DNA of 7,037 nt, taken from the NCBI GenBank assembly GCA_964478455.1, contig CAYZJD010000255.1:1-7037 (forward strand), read 5' to 3'. The number at the start of each line of letters is the position of its first letter. Positions within the stretch are counted from its first letter, which is position 1. Source of the DNA: CAYZJD01 sp964478455 (lineage in GTDB: Bacteria > Acidobacteriota > Terriglobia > Bryobacterales > Bryobacteraceae). Below, in pieces: positions 1 through 6,031 of the stretch. The notes below the pieces were generated by a model, which worked only from the letters and a program-made list of their open reading frames with translations, ran no database searches and was not told the origin of the DNA. Both the position numbers and the translations under genes were made by a program.

Positions 1-132
1 GTGGACGGGCTTGCCTTCGATCTTCGCCAGCACGTCCTCGATGGCGCCTTGCACTGTCGGCACGTCCGGCTGCACCTGCCAGCCGTGATACTCGGTGCCA
101 TCGTAGGCAAGCGTGATCTTGATGCGGCGCAT
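1..132 (-). CDS. truA: tRNA pseudouridine synthase A, N-terminal fragment (cut by window edge)
   Basis: The reverse strand from 132 down to 1 encodes 44 residues starting with ATG: MRRIKITLAYDGTEYHGWQ, then VQPDVPTVQGAIEDVLAKI. The segment LAYDGTEYHGWQ (residues 8-19) followed by TVQGAIE is the N-terminal signature of TruA, which converts uridines 38-40 in the tRNA anticodon stem-loop to pseudouridine in the cytoplasm. The catalytic aspartate (in the family's GRTDxGVHA motif) lies further downstream and is outside the window. The start sits 14 nt after the pyrE stop codon, on the same strand, so the two are probably cotranscribed. An AAGG at 143-146 (minus-strand sense) lies about 10 nt before the ATG and may be a weak ribosome binding site. 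Identification is from recognised family residues. The gene is incomplete only because the window ends. Confidence 0.9.
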   Translation of the reverse strand, partial: MRRIKITLAYDGTEYHGWQVQPDVPTVQGAIEDVLAKIEGKPVH

Positions 133-146
133 GAGAACGGGCGCCT

Positions 147-740
147 TCAGACGGCACGCGACCCGGGCTTGGTGACGGGCAGGCCCTGTCTGCAAAGCGG
201 GCAGTCGTCAGGCCGGTATGCCGTCACCTCGAGCGTTGCGAGGGCGAGACGTTGCACGCCGACGTCGGCCGCGCCGCCGCTCCGATCGATGATCGAACCA
301 GCAGCCAGCACCACCGCACCGGCCGCGCGCAACACCTCCACCACCTCTTTGGTGCTGCCGCCGGTTGTCACGACGTCCTCCACCACCATTGCCTTCTCGC
401 CCTGACCGACGGAGAAGCCGCGCCGGAGCGTCATCTTCCCTTCTGGATCGCGCTCCGTGAAGATGAACCGCGAGCCGAGTACGCGCGCAACTTCGTGCCC
501 GATAATCAACCCGCCGATGGCGGGCGAGGCCACCACATCCACGCGACCGTCCGGCGCCATCCCGAGCAGCCGGCCAGCCAGATCCCGCCCCAGACGCTCG
601 GCATGTTGCGGGTACTGAAGCACCAGAGCGCATTGCAGGTACTCGGGGCTGTGAAGCCCGCTGGTCAGTCGGAAGTGGCCCCGAAGGTAGGCGCCTGTAT
701 GCCGGAACAGACCCAGAACGGCCTCCGCTTGCGGGCTCAC
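147..740 (-). CDS. pyrE: Orotate phosphoribosyltransferase
   Basis: A 197-residue protein with a GTG start (738-740). PyrE joins orotate to PRPP to make orotidine 5'-monophosphate in de novo pyrimidine synthesis (cytoplasm, normally a dimer). Visible landmarks are FRLTSGLHSPEY at 23-34 (N-terminal substrate region), SPAIGGLIIGHEVA at 72-85, the loop around ERDPEGKMTLRRGF at 96-109, and the PRPP-binding signature VVEDVVTTGGSTKEVV at 119-134 with its acidic pair E121-D122. RSGG at 153-156 is also typical of OPRTases. Length is slightly below the usual 200-220. The C-terminus carries CPLC (180-183), a cysteine pair seen in a subset of bacterial PyrE proteins. No better in-frame start exists nearby, since the next Met is residue 61 and would remove conserved sequence. 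Downstream truA follows after 14 nt. Confidence 0.95.
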   Translation of the reverse strand: MSPQAEAVLGLFRHTGAYLRGHFRLTSGLHSPEYLQCALVLQYPQHAERLGRDLAGRLLGMAPDGRVDVVASPAIGGLIIGHEVARVLGSRFIFTERDPEGKMTLRRGFSVGQGEKAMVVEDVVTTGGSTKEVVEVLRAAGAVVLAAGSIIDRSGGAADVGVQRLALATLEVTAYRPDDCPLCRQGLPVTKPGSRAV

Positions 741-748
741 AAGAGCCT

Positions 749-757
749 ACTATAGCA
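749..757 (-). promoter_or_regulatory. Extended -10 promoter element for pyrE-truA
   Basis: On the minus strand positions 757-749 read TGCTATAGT, an extended -10 motif (TGn plus a hexamer matching TATAAT at five of six bases). The -35 position at 17-nt spacing reads TTAGTT, a poor match, which is acceptable for an extended -10 promoter. Only 8 nt separate the hexamer from the pyrE GTG, so transcription would begin within a few bases of the start codon and the mRNA would be leaderless or nearly so. An AGG at 746-748 could instead serve as a ribosome binding site for a transcript starting further upstream. The motif is seen directly; its use is inferred. Confidence 0.45.
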
Positions 758-779
758 TTGAAAAATCAGGGAACTAACG

Positions 780-812
780 AGCCGCAGATTGCGTCTTGTT
801 GTCTCTGCGGCT
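780..812. repeat. Degenerate inverted repeat in the pyrE/TolC divergent spacer
   Basis: AGCCGCAGA (780-788) is the exact reverse complement of TCTGCGGCT (804-812), giving a 9-bp stem with a 15-nt loop. The right part reads as short similar units (TTGCGTC, TTGTTGTC, TCTGCGG). On the other strand these correspond to the CGCAGAG-type units of the 27-nt inverted repeat found just after the TolC gene. It is therefore plausibly a decayed member of that repeat family. It lies in the presumed leader or promoter region of the TolC gene, about 50 nt before its start codon, and could also fold in that mRNA. Confidence 0.5.
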
Positions 813-862
813 GTGGCCGCCTTGAGGCGTGCGACCTGCAAGACCGCGATCGAGAGAGAGTC

Positions 863-2827
863 ATGAAACCCAACATCTTCCTGGCAGCTATTCTGTGTGT
901 TCTGCTGGCGGTTCCGCCCGCGATCGGGCAAACTGCTCCCCAGCCTGCCCAGCCGGCCAAGGCGGGCGGCTGGTTCTCCGGCTTCTCCAAGGCGTACCAA
1001 TACCGGGAGGAGGCGCCCGTCAACCTCGCCAACTCCGGCCGGCTCGAATCGCTGCTCCGGGCGGGCAAGGTCTACCTCTCGCTCCAGGACGCGATCGCCC
1101 TGGCACTGGAAAACAACCTGGACATTGAGATCCAGCGCTACGGGCCGCGCATTGCCGACGCCGAGGTGTTGCGCGCCGAGGCGGGCGGTCTGCTTCGCGG
1201 CATCCCCGTCGATGTTCAGGCAGGTCCGTCCAGCGCCGTGGCGCAGGTAACGGGTCAGGCTGGCGGCGCCGGCGGTGCCGCTGGCGGCGCTGGGGCCGGC
1301 GGTGGCGGAGGTGTGGGCGCCATCACTACCGGGGCGGCCATCATCACGACTACCGGGACGGCGCTGCCTAACCTCGATCCCGTCATCACCACCCAGTACC
1401 AGTGGGGTCACCGCTCCATCCCTCAGACGAACTCGTTCACCACCGGCACCAACTCCTTGATTGTGGAGAACCACACCGGAAACATGTACCTTCGCAAAGG
1501 TTTCCTCACCGGCACGACGCTTGACATCGGCTTCGCTAACTCCAACACTCTCACCAACGCCGGCCGGGCGGATTTCAATCCCTACACGTCCTCCGGTCTC
1601 AGCCTCCAGTTCACCCAAAAGCTGTTACAGGGCTTCGGCATCGCCGTGAACAACCGCAACATCCGCATCGCCAAGAACAGCCGCCAGGTCTCCGACCTGG
1701 TGTTCCGGCAGCAGGTGATCACCACGGTTTCCGCCATCGTCGGCCTGTACTGGGACCTGGTGAGCTTCAACGAGGACGTCAAAGTGAAGCGCCAGGCGCT
1801 AGCTCTGGCCGAGAAGCTTTACAACGACAACAAGAAGCAGGTGGAGATCGGAACGCTGGCACCGATCGAGATCGTGCGCGCCGAGGCCGAAGTGGCTCGC
1901 AGCCAGCAGGAACTCACCGTCTCGGAAACCCGCGTCCTTTTGCAGGAGACCATCCTCAAGAACGCCTTGAGCCGTACCGGCGTCGCCAGCCCGACCATCG
2001 CGGAAGCGCGCATCGTGGCTACCGACCAGATCCGCATACCGGACGTGGATCCGGTGGTGCCCATCCAGGACCTGATGTCAACGGCCCTCGACAACCGGCC
2101 CGAAATCGCCCAGGTGAAGATTCAGGTGGAGAACACCAAGATCGGCCTGAAGGGCACCAAGAGCGCACTCCTGCCGTCTCTGGACGTGGTGGCCCAGTTC
2201 CAGAACAACGGCCAGGCGGGCGATCTTAACAAGCTGCCCATCCCGCCTTTTCCGGGCCTGTCGCCGGATGCCGTATCGCCCCGCGATCCCAACAGCGTCG
2301 ATCCTTTCTTCCTCGGCGGCTATGGGACGGCGTTGAAGCAGATTCTGCGACGCAACTTTCCCGACTACGCCATCGGCTTCCAATTCAACATCCCGCTGAA
2401 GAACCGCGCCGCCCAGGCCGACATGATTCGCGACCAGCTCTCCTTGCGGCAGCTTGAGTTGCAGCAGCAGCGGCTGGTCAACCAGATCCGCGTCGACGTC
2501 AGCAACGCGCTCACCGCCGTCCAGCAGGCCCGGGCCACCCACCAGGCGGCGATGAAGGCCCGTATCCTTCAGCAGCAGACGCTGGACGCCGAGGAGAAGA
2601 AGTACGCCCTGGGCGCCTCCACGATCTTCTTCGTCATTCAGGCCCAGCGCGACCTTGCCCAGGCCCGCTCGGCCGAAGTCGCCTCGCTCAGCTCTTACAC
2701 CAAGGCCCGCGTTGAGATGGACCGCGCCACCGGCAAGCTGCTGGAGGCTTACAACATCTCGATCGAGGAGGCCAAGCGCGGCGCAGTGTCCCGGCCGCCG
2801 GACCGGCTTCCGGTGGTCCAGCAGTAG
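863..2827 (+). CDS. TolC-family outer-membrane efflux protein (long form with glycine-rich insertion)
   Basis: A protein of 654 residues. The ATG at 863 is chosen because it follows a purine-rich GAGAGAG and opens a signal peptide (MKPNIFLAAILCVLLAVPPA, cleavage near AIG-Q). The 35 codons readable upstream lack such features. No lipobox cysteine is present, so it is not a lipoprotein. LSLQDAIALALENNLDIEI (72-90) is the first TolC helix signature. FTQKLLQGFGI near 250-260, long Ala/Gln-rich helices at about 255-375 and 515-640, and GFQFNIPLKNRAAQA at 505-519 give the duplicated OEP-domain pattern. Such proteins form trimeric outer-membrane exit ducts for tripartite pumps or type I secretion. 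The protein is longer than the usual 420-480 residues because of an N-terminal extension, a low-complexity Gly/Ala run at 131-152 and a Thr/Asn-rich stretch to about 245. No pump or adaptor gene adjoins it, so the substrate is unknown. Confidence 0.9.
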   Translation: MKPNIFLAAILCVLLAVPPAIGQTAPQPAQPAKAGGWFSGFSKAYQYREEAPVNLANSGRLESLLRAGKVYLSLQDAIALALENNLDIEIQRYGPRIADAEVLRAEAGGLLRGIPVDVQAGPSSAVAQVTGQAGGAGGAAGGAGAGGGGGVGAITTGAAIITTTGTALPNLDPVITTQYQWGHRSIPQTNSFTTGTNSLIVENHTGNMYLRKGFLTGTTLDIGFANSNTLTNAGRADFNPYTSSGLSLQFTQKLLQGFGIAVNNRNIRIAKNSRQVSDLVFRQQVITTVSAIVGLYWDLVSFNEDVKVKRQALALAEKLYNDNKKQVEIGTLAPIEIVRAEAEVARSQQELTVSETRVLLQETILKNALSRTGVASPTIAEARIVATDQIRIPDVDPVVPIQDLMSTALDNRPEIAQVKIQVENTKIGLKGTKSALLPSLDVVAQFQNNGQAGDLNKLPIPPFPGLSPDAVSPRDPNSVDPFFLGGYGTALKQILRRNFPDYAIGFQFNIPLKNRAAQADMIRDQLSLRQLELQQQRLVNQIRVDVSNALTAVQQARATHQAAMKARILQQQTLDAEEKKYALGASTIFFVIQAQRDLAQARSAEVASLSSYTKARVEMDRATGKLLEAYNISIEEAKRGAVSRPPDRLPVVQQ

Positions 2828-2837
2828 CCTGAACTAT

Positions 2838-2906
2838 AACCGCAGAGGCGCGGAGGACGCAGAGCTTCCTTGAGGTTTCCTCTGCGTCCTCCGCGCCTCT
2901 GCGGTT
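2838..2906. repeat. Perfect 27-nt inverted repeat made of CGCAGAGG-like units
   Basis: The left arm (2838-2864) and right arm (2880-2906) are exact reverse complements over 27 nt, separated by a 15-nt loop (2865-2879). Each arm is itself three tandem near-copies of an 8-9 nt unit: CGCAGAGG (2841-2848), CGCGGAGGA (2849-2857) and CGCAGAG (2858-2864). From memory, short repeats of this kind (CGCAGAG/CTCTGCG units, often palindromic) recur between genes in many unrelated bacteria. I cannot name an agreed family or function. It starts 10 nt after the TolC stop codon. A perfect stem this long suggests either recent acquisition or selection for the hairpin. Confidence 0.9.
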
Positions 2907-2908
2907 TT
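2838..2908 (+). terminator. Possible intrinsic terminator of the TolC gene
   Basis: The 27-bp hairpin just downstream of the TolC stop ends in GCGGTTTT (T-run 2905-2908), whose first two T's pair with the left arm. A strong GC-rich stem followed by T's fits an intrinsic terminator for the plus-strand gene, although the stem is unusually long and the T-run short. On the opposite strand the hairpin is followed by ATAGTTC with no T-run, so terminator activity there is less likely. Confidence 0.45.
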
Positions 2909-3149
2909 CCGGTTTGGCCGCTGGATTGCTCGAACTGCCGACGTGACAACAAAGACGCGGGCTCGGGGGACAGCGGTTGCTCTTCAGTTGACCTCAATGG
3001 TTGTCACTTCTGCACGATCTCACCAACCCTGACGCTACTCACTTAGAACCTGCACAGCCGCCCCCTCGGGCCTGCCTCCAAAGACCGGGGACAGCCCGCA
3101 TGTTTCCCCGCTTCCCGGCGCCGGGCTTTTGTCCTGCGACGAAAATTCG
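2909..3149. other. Convergent intergenic spacer without a recognisable gene
   Basis: Together with the inverted repeat before it, this forms a 322-bp gap between the convergent TolC and glycosyltransferase genes. No reading frame here has a recognisable product or ribosome binding site. It contains two GGGGACAG words (2966-2973 and 3087-3094), each preceded by AAAGAC at different distances, a GC-rich palindrome at 3114-3125, and a short inverted repeat GACGAA-AA-TTCGTC (3138-3151) that spans the stop codon of the minus-strand gene. It may hold decayed repeat sequence, but nothing can be named. Confidence 0.6.
3086..3129. terminator. Candidate hairpins between convergent genes
   Basis: CGGGGA (3086-3091) pairs with TCCCCG (3105-3110). 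On the minus strand this stem is followed by GTCTTTGG, a weak T-rich tail placed to end the glycosyltransferase operon. Next to it the self-complementary CCCGGCGCCGGG (3114-3125) is followed on the plus strand by CTTTT, which could stop read-through from the TolC side. Both are short stems with modest tails, so this is a tentative two-way termination region. Confidence 0.3.
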
Positions 3150-4268
3150 TCACGCCGGCCGGAACCGGCCGTCGGCCTCCAGCCGGTACTGTCGACCGCG
3201 CCACGTCACCGTATTCCCGACAAAGCCTGTCAGCCACACGCAGAAGCTGATGAGATCCTGCAACGGCACGAGCCACCAGCGCCGACGGACCAGCGGATCA
3301 CCCAGAACCAACTGCGAGGTCGCCCACGTTGCCAGCCCGCGGACGAGCGCCGCACCCAACAGCACAAGCCACCAATCCGGACGCAGGGCCCAGCACAGCA
3401 GCGCCAGCGGAATCGGGTTGGTGAAAACCTGCCCCACGTACCCCGCGGGCCGTGAGCGCCTTGTGCTCCGCGCCCAGCGGAGCTGATGCCGCAGGCTCTC
3501 ACCCAGGCCGCGGGCGCTCACACGGTGCTCCACCACGCAGGACGAAAGGATCGTTCGATAGCCGAGCGCGGCGGTCCGCTGTCCGATGACAAAGTCCTCC
3601 GCCAAGTGGTCCTTGAAGGCCAGGAAGCCCCCGAGCCGCTCGACGACCTCCCGCCGAAGAGCCATGGTTGGGCCGAGGGCGAATTTCACTCCTTCCAGCA
3701 TCGCGGCCACGAGGACGCCCGCCAGAAACTCGCTGTTGAGCCCGGCGGCTTCCACCGAAGCCCAAGAGCTGCCGCTCGGGTGCACCCGGTAGGGGCAGGT
3801 GGCAAGACCGAGCTTCTCGTCCCGGAACTCGGCGGCGAAGGTGCGCAGCAGATCGCGCGGCGCGCGGACGTCGCTGTCGCTGGTGACGATCAGGGCGTGA
3901 CGGGCGGCTTCGAGCATGAGCGACAAGCTGAAGACTTTGCGGTTTGCCACCGGCGGCTCTCCTGTTACGATCACACGCACGGGGATTTGCAGATGCCGCT
4001 GCCGGACTCGCCTGACCGCCTCCAGTGCCGGATCGTTCGGCTCGTGCACGGCGAACAGAATCTCGTACTCGGGATAGTCCTGCTCGAAGAACGAGGCCAG
4101 GTTGTCTTCCAGCTCGTCGTCGGTCCCGCAGAGCGGCTTCAGCACGCTGATCGCCGGCGTGTCCCCAAGCACCGGCGGCTTCTGCCGCTTGTACCTCCAC
4201 GCCGCGATCACGACCAGCGTGCAGTAAACGAACGAACCGCCCAGCAGCCCGAGGAGAAGAAGCGTCAT
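3150..4268 (-). CDS. GT21/HpnI-like membrane glycosyltransferase (lipid-directed)
   Basis: A protein of 372 residues starting at ATG 4268, whose ATGA overlaps the stop of the upstream GT-C gene. One N-terminal membrane segment (about 3-23) precedes a cytoplasmic GT-A domain resembling ceramide glucosyltransferase and the hopanoid enzyme HpnI. ISVLKPLCGTDDELEDNL (40-57) and FFEQDYPEYEILFAV (60-74) match the family start. The acidic positions fit D79 (NDPA), D131 or D133 (SDSDVRAP) and D225 (AEDFVIG). HQLRW (261-265) occupies the place of the (Q/R)xxRW motif but has His in its first position. Hydrophobic segments at about 280-310 and 332-352 anchor the C-terminus. Known family members move a sugar from a nucleotide donor to a membrane lipid. 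A role as HpnI (N-acetylglucosamine onto bacteriohopanetetrol) is possible, but no other hopanoid gene is visible, so no symbol is given. Confidence 0.85.
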   Translation of the reverse strand: MTLLLLGLLGGSFVYCTLVVIAAWRYKRQKPPVLGDTPAISVLKPLCGTDDELEDNLASFFEQDYPEYEILFAVHEPNDPALEAVRRVRQRHLQIPVRVIVTGEPPVANRKVFSLSLMLEAARHALIVTSDSDVRAPRDLLRTFAAEFRDEKLGLATCPYRVHPSGSSWASVEAAGLNSEFLAGVLVAAMLEGVKFALGPTMALRREVVERLGGFLAFKDHLAEDFVIGQRTAALGYRTILSSCVVEHRVSARGLGESLRHQLRWARSTRRSRPAGYVGQVFTNPIPLALLCWALRPDWWLVLLGAALVRGLATWATSQLVLGDPLVRRRWWLVPLQDLISFCVWLTGFVGNTVTWRGRQYRLEADGRFRPA

Positions 4269-6031
4269 TCCCTGTTCACGAACAGCGACTTGCCGCCGCT
4301 CGCCTTCACCAGATGCAGCGCTTCGCCCCCGAGCAGCCCGCGCACCCGCTCCAGCCGCTGCTCCGGCACAAGCAGCGCCGTCTTTCGCTCCTGCCACCAG
4401 ATCCGCCGCAACTCCTGGTCGCCAATGAACACCGGCGGCGCGTCCGGCGCATGCGAGCCGTACTCGAGGTTGTTGATCCGGCCGTCCCAGATCAGCGCTC
4501 TCGAATTCCGATAGAAGAACACCGAGGAGAACGTATAGTAGGGATCGCCGACCACCAACCGCTCCGCGCCGGTCTCCTTGAGCGCCTCCGCCAGCGACCG
4601 CGACGACAAATAGGGATCGAACGTAACCATCGCGCGGCGAGCGGCGTGAAGCAGCACCACCATCATCAGCACTGGCAGAACGACGGCGCGCGCCGGCGAG
4701 CGCGCAAACCAAGACAGCGCGCCCAGCAGGAATGCCGCCGCCGCCATCGCCAGCGGAACCCGCAGGTACGCGAACGAGGCCGCCGTCAAGTCGCCCATGT
4801 GGCCCAGGGAGAGCGTGTAGGCCTCCGGGTTCCGGCTCAGCGCGGAGGAAATATCGCCCGGGGCCGGCATCGCCCGCACGTACCAGAGGATCGCCAGCAC
4901 GGCCGCCAGCGCCAGCGCGGACACGCCGGCAGCGAATTTGGGTCCCCACTTCGCCCATCGACTTCCCGAGGTCATCGCCGAGCCGATGAGCAGCGCGAAG
5001 GCGGGGTACGCCGGAAGCGAGTAGTATTCCTGCGTCGTCGAGAACGTGAAGAATGCAAGCACCACGGCGCCCCAGCACAGCGCCAGAAGCCGCGCGCGCC
5101 CCGCGCGGTCCGCCGGCCGGAAGCTCAGCTTCGCCACCGCCGGAAAATAGCCCGACCACGGAAAGAACCAAACCAGATGCGAGAGCCAGAACCACGCTCT
5201 CGGCACCGTGTTGTAGTCGCGCGGGTGCCGCAATCCGAGATACCGCAGCAGGTGCTCATTGATGAAGTACCGCCAGAAGAAGCCGTGGTAGACGCCGGGC
5301 TCGCTTCGGAGCGTGAAGTCAAAGTACGGCGGGTTGCGCAGCGTGGCCAGCACGTACCAGGGAGCGGCGATTAGCAGCGCGATCAACAGGCCGAAGAGCG
5401 GCCGCAACCGCCGCCACGTCGAGCCTGCGAGCAACTGGCGCGTCAGCAGAAGGTACAGGAAGGCGGCGCCGCACGGGAGAACCACCGCGATCAGCCCCTT
5501 CAGCAGCAGCCCCACGCCTAGCGTCGCGCCCAGCAGTGCAGGCCATCGCCACGACGGCGTCTCTTCTTCGAGGCACCGCAGAAAAGACCACAGAGCCACC
5601 GCGATCGCCAGCGTCAGCGTCGCGTCCGGTATCAGGATCCGCGTAAACAGAAACATGCCCACGCAGGTGGCGAGCACCAAACCGGCGCAGACGCCGGCCT
5701 CCCGCGAAAAAGCCCAGGCGCCGAATCGCATCGTGACCCAGCACAGCAGGATCGCCGCCAGGGCAAAGGGGATGCGGGCCGCCCAGTCGTGCACACCGCA
5801 GACAGCGTAGCTCGAAGCGATCATCCACAGGGTCATCGGCGCCTTGTCGAGGTACTTGACGCCATTGAGCCGCGCCGTCACCCAGTCGCCGGATTCGAGC
5901 ATCGTCCGCGCCGCTTGCGCGTGCACCGCGTCCACATCGTCCATCAGCGAGGGCGGGCTGATCACCGTCCCGAGAAAGACGACCGCCGCAACCAGGAGAA
6001 CGAGCCACTGCGGCACGGCTTGGTTCTGCAT
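4265..6031 (-). CDS. ArnT-like GT-C glycosyltransferase (GT39/GT83 type integral membrane protein)
   Basis: A protein of 588 residues starting at ATG 6031-6029, where TGATG joins it to the deacetylase stop. A longer open frame upstream is Arg/Pro-rich shadow sequence inside the deacetylase gene. After a first membrane helix (about 9-25), the periplasmic loop has DDVDAVHAQAARTMLESGDW (31-50) and RLNGVKYLDKAPMTLW (54-69). These match the ArnT/PMT pattern (DE...SGDWxxPxLNG...YxxKPPLxxW), and the catalytic acidic residue should be D31 or D32. Note KAP instead of KPP. GLLLKGLIAVVLP (174-186) and EYYSLPAYPAFALLIG (335-350) are further family marks. About a dozen hydrophobic helices are followed by a soluble C-terminal domain (about 470-588). 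The family moves sugars from polyprenyl-phosphate donors onto lipid A, lipids or proteins on the periplasmic face. The acceptor here is unknown, but operon context favours a glycolipid. Confidence 0.88.
   Translation of the reverse strand: MQNQAVPQWLVLLVAAVVFLGTVISPPSLMDDVDAVHAQAARTMLESGDWVTARLNGVKYLDKAPMTLWMIASSYAVCGVHDWAARIPFALAAILLCWVTMRFGAWAFSREAGVCAGLVLATCVGMFLFTRILIPDATLTLAIAVALWSFLRCLEEETPSWRWPALLGATLGVGLLLKGLIAVVLPCGAAFLYLLLTRQLLAGSTWRRLRPLFGLLIALLIAAPWYVLATLRNPPYFDFTLRSEPGVYHGFFWRYFINEHLLRYLGLRHPRDYNTVPRAWFWLSHLVWFFPWSGYFPAVAKLSFRPADRAGRARLLALCWGAVVLAFFTFSTTQEYYSLPAYPAFALLIGSAMTSGSRWAKWGPKFAAGVSALALAAVLAILWYVRAMPAPGDISSALSRNPEAYTLSLGHMGDLTAASFAYLRVPLAMAAAAFLLGALSWFARSPARAVVLPVLMMVVLLHAARRAMVTFDPYLSSRSLAEALKETGAERLVVGDPYYTFSSVFFYRNSRALIWDGRINNLEYGSHAPDAPPVFIGDQELRRIWWQERKTALLVPEQRLERVRGLLGGEALHLVKASGGKSLFVNRE

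Noticed and set aside
737..1618. Long minus-strand reading frame opposite the first half of the TolC gene
   Set aside because: It is antisense to a clearly conserved protein, has no recognisable domain, and long antisense frames are expected in GC-rich genes.
2749..2997. Small minus-strand frame across the TolC end and the inverted repeat
   Set aside because: It uses a TTG start, overlaps the conserved TolC C-terminus and reads through the repeat. No ribosome binding site or known product.
2966..3094. Two GGGGACAG words as a possible REP-type element
   Set aside because: Only eight bases are shared with certainty, with different flanking spacing. There is no clear palindrome pair or transposase, so it is not enough to call an element.
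3486..4514. 342-codon plus-strand frame across the glycosyltransferase
   Set aside because: It is antisense to conserved GT21-like motifs and straddles two coupled genes. No domain or convincing start is visible.
4269..5195. Upstream extension of the GT21-like frame to 681 codons
   Set aside because: The added residues are Gly/Arg/Ala-rich with no family match and lie wholly inside the ArnT-like gene. The ATG at 4268 has the expected coupled overlap and begins the membrane helix.
4313..5374. 353-codon plus-strand frame rich in Arg, Gln and His
   Set aside because: It lies antisense to the ArnT-like gene, whose family motifs are intact. The composition is typical of a shadow frame.
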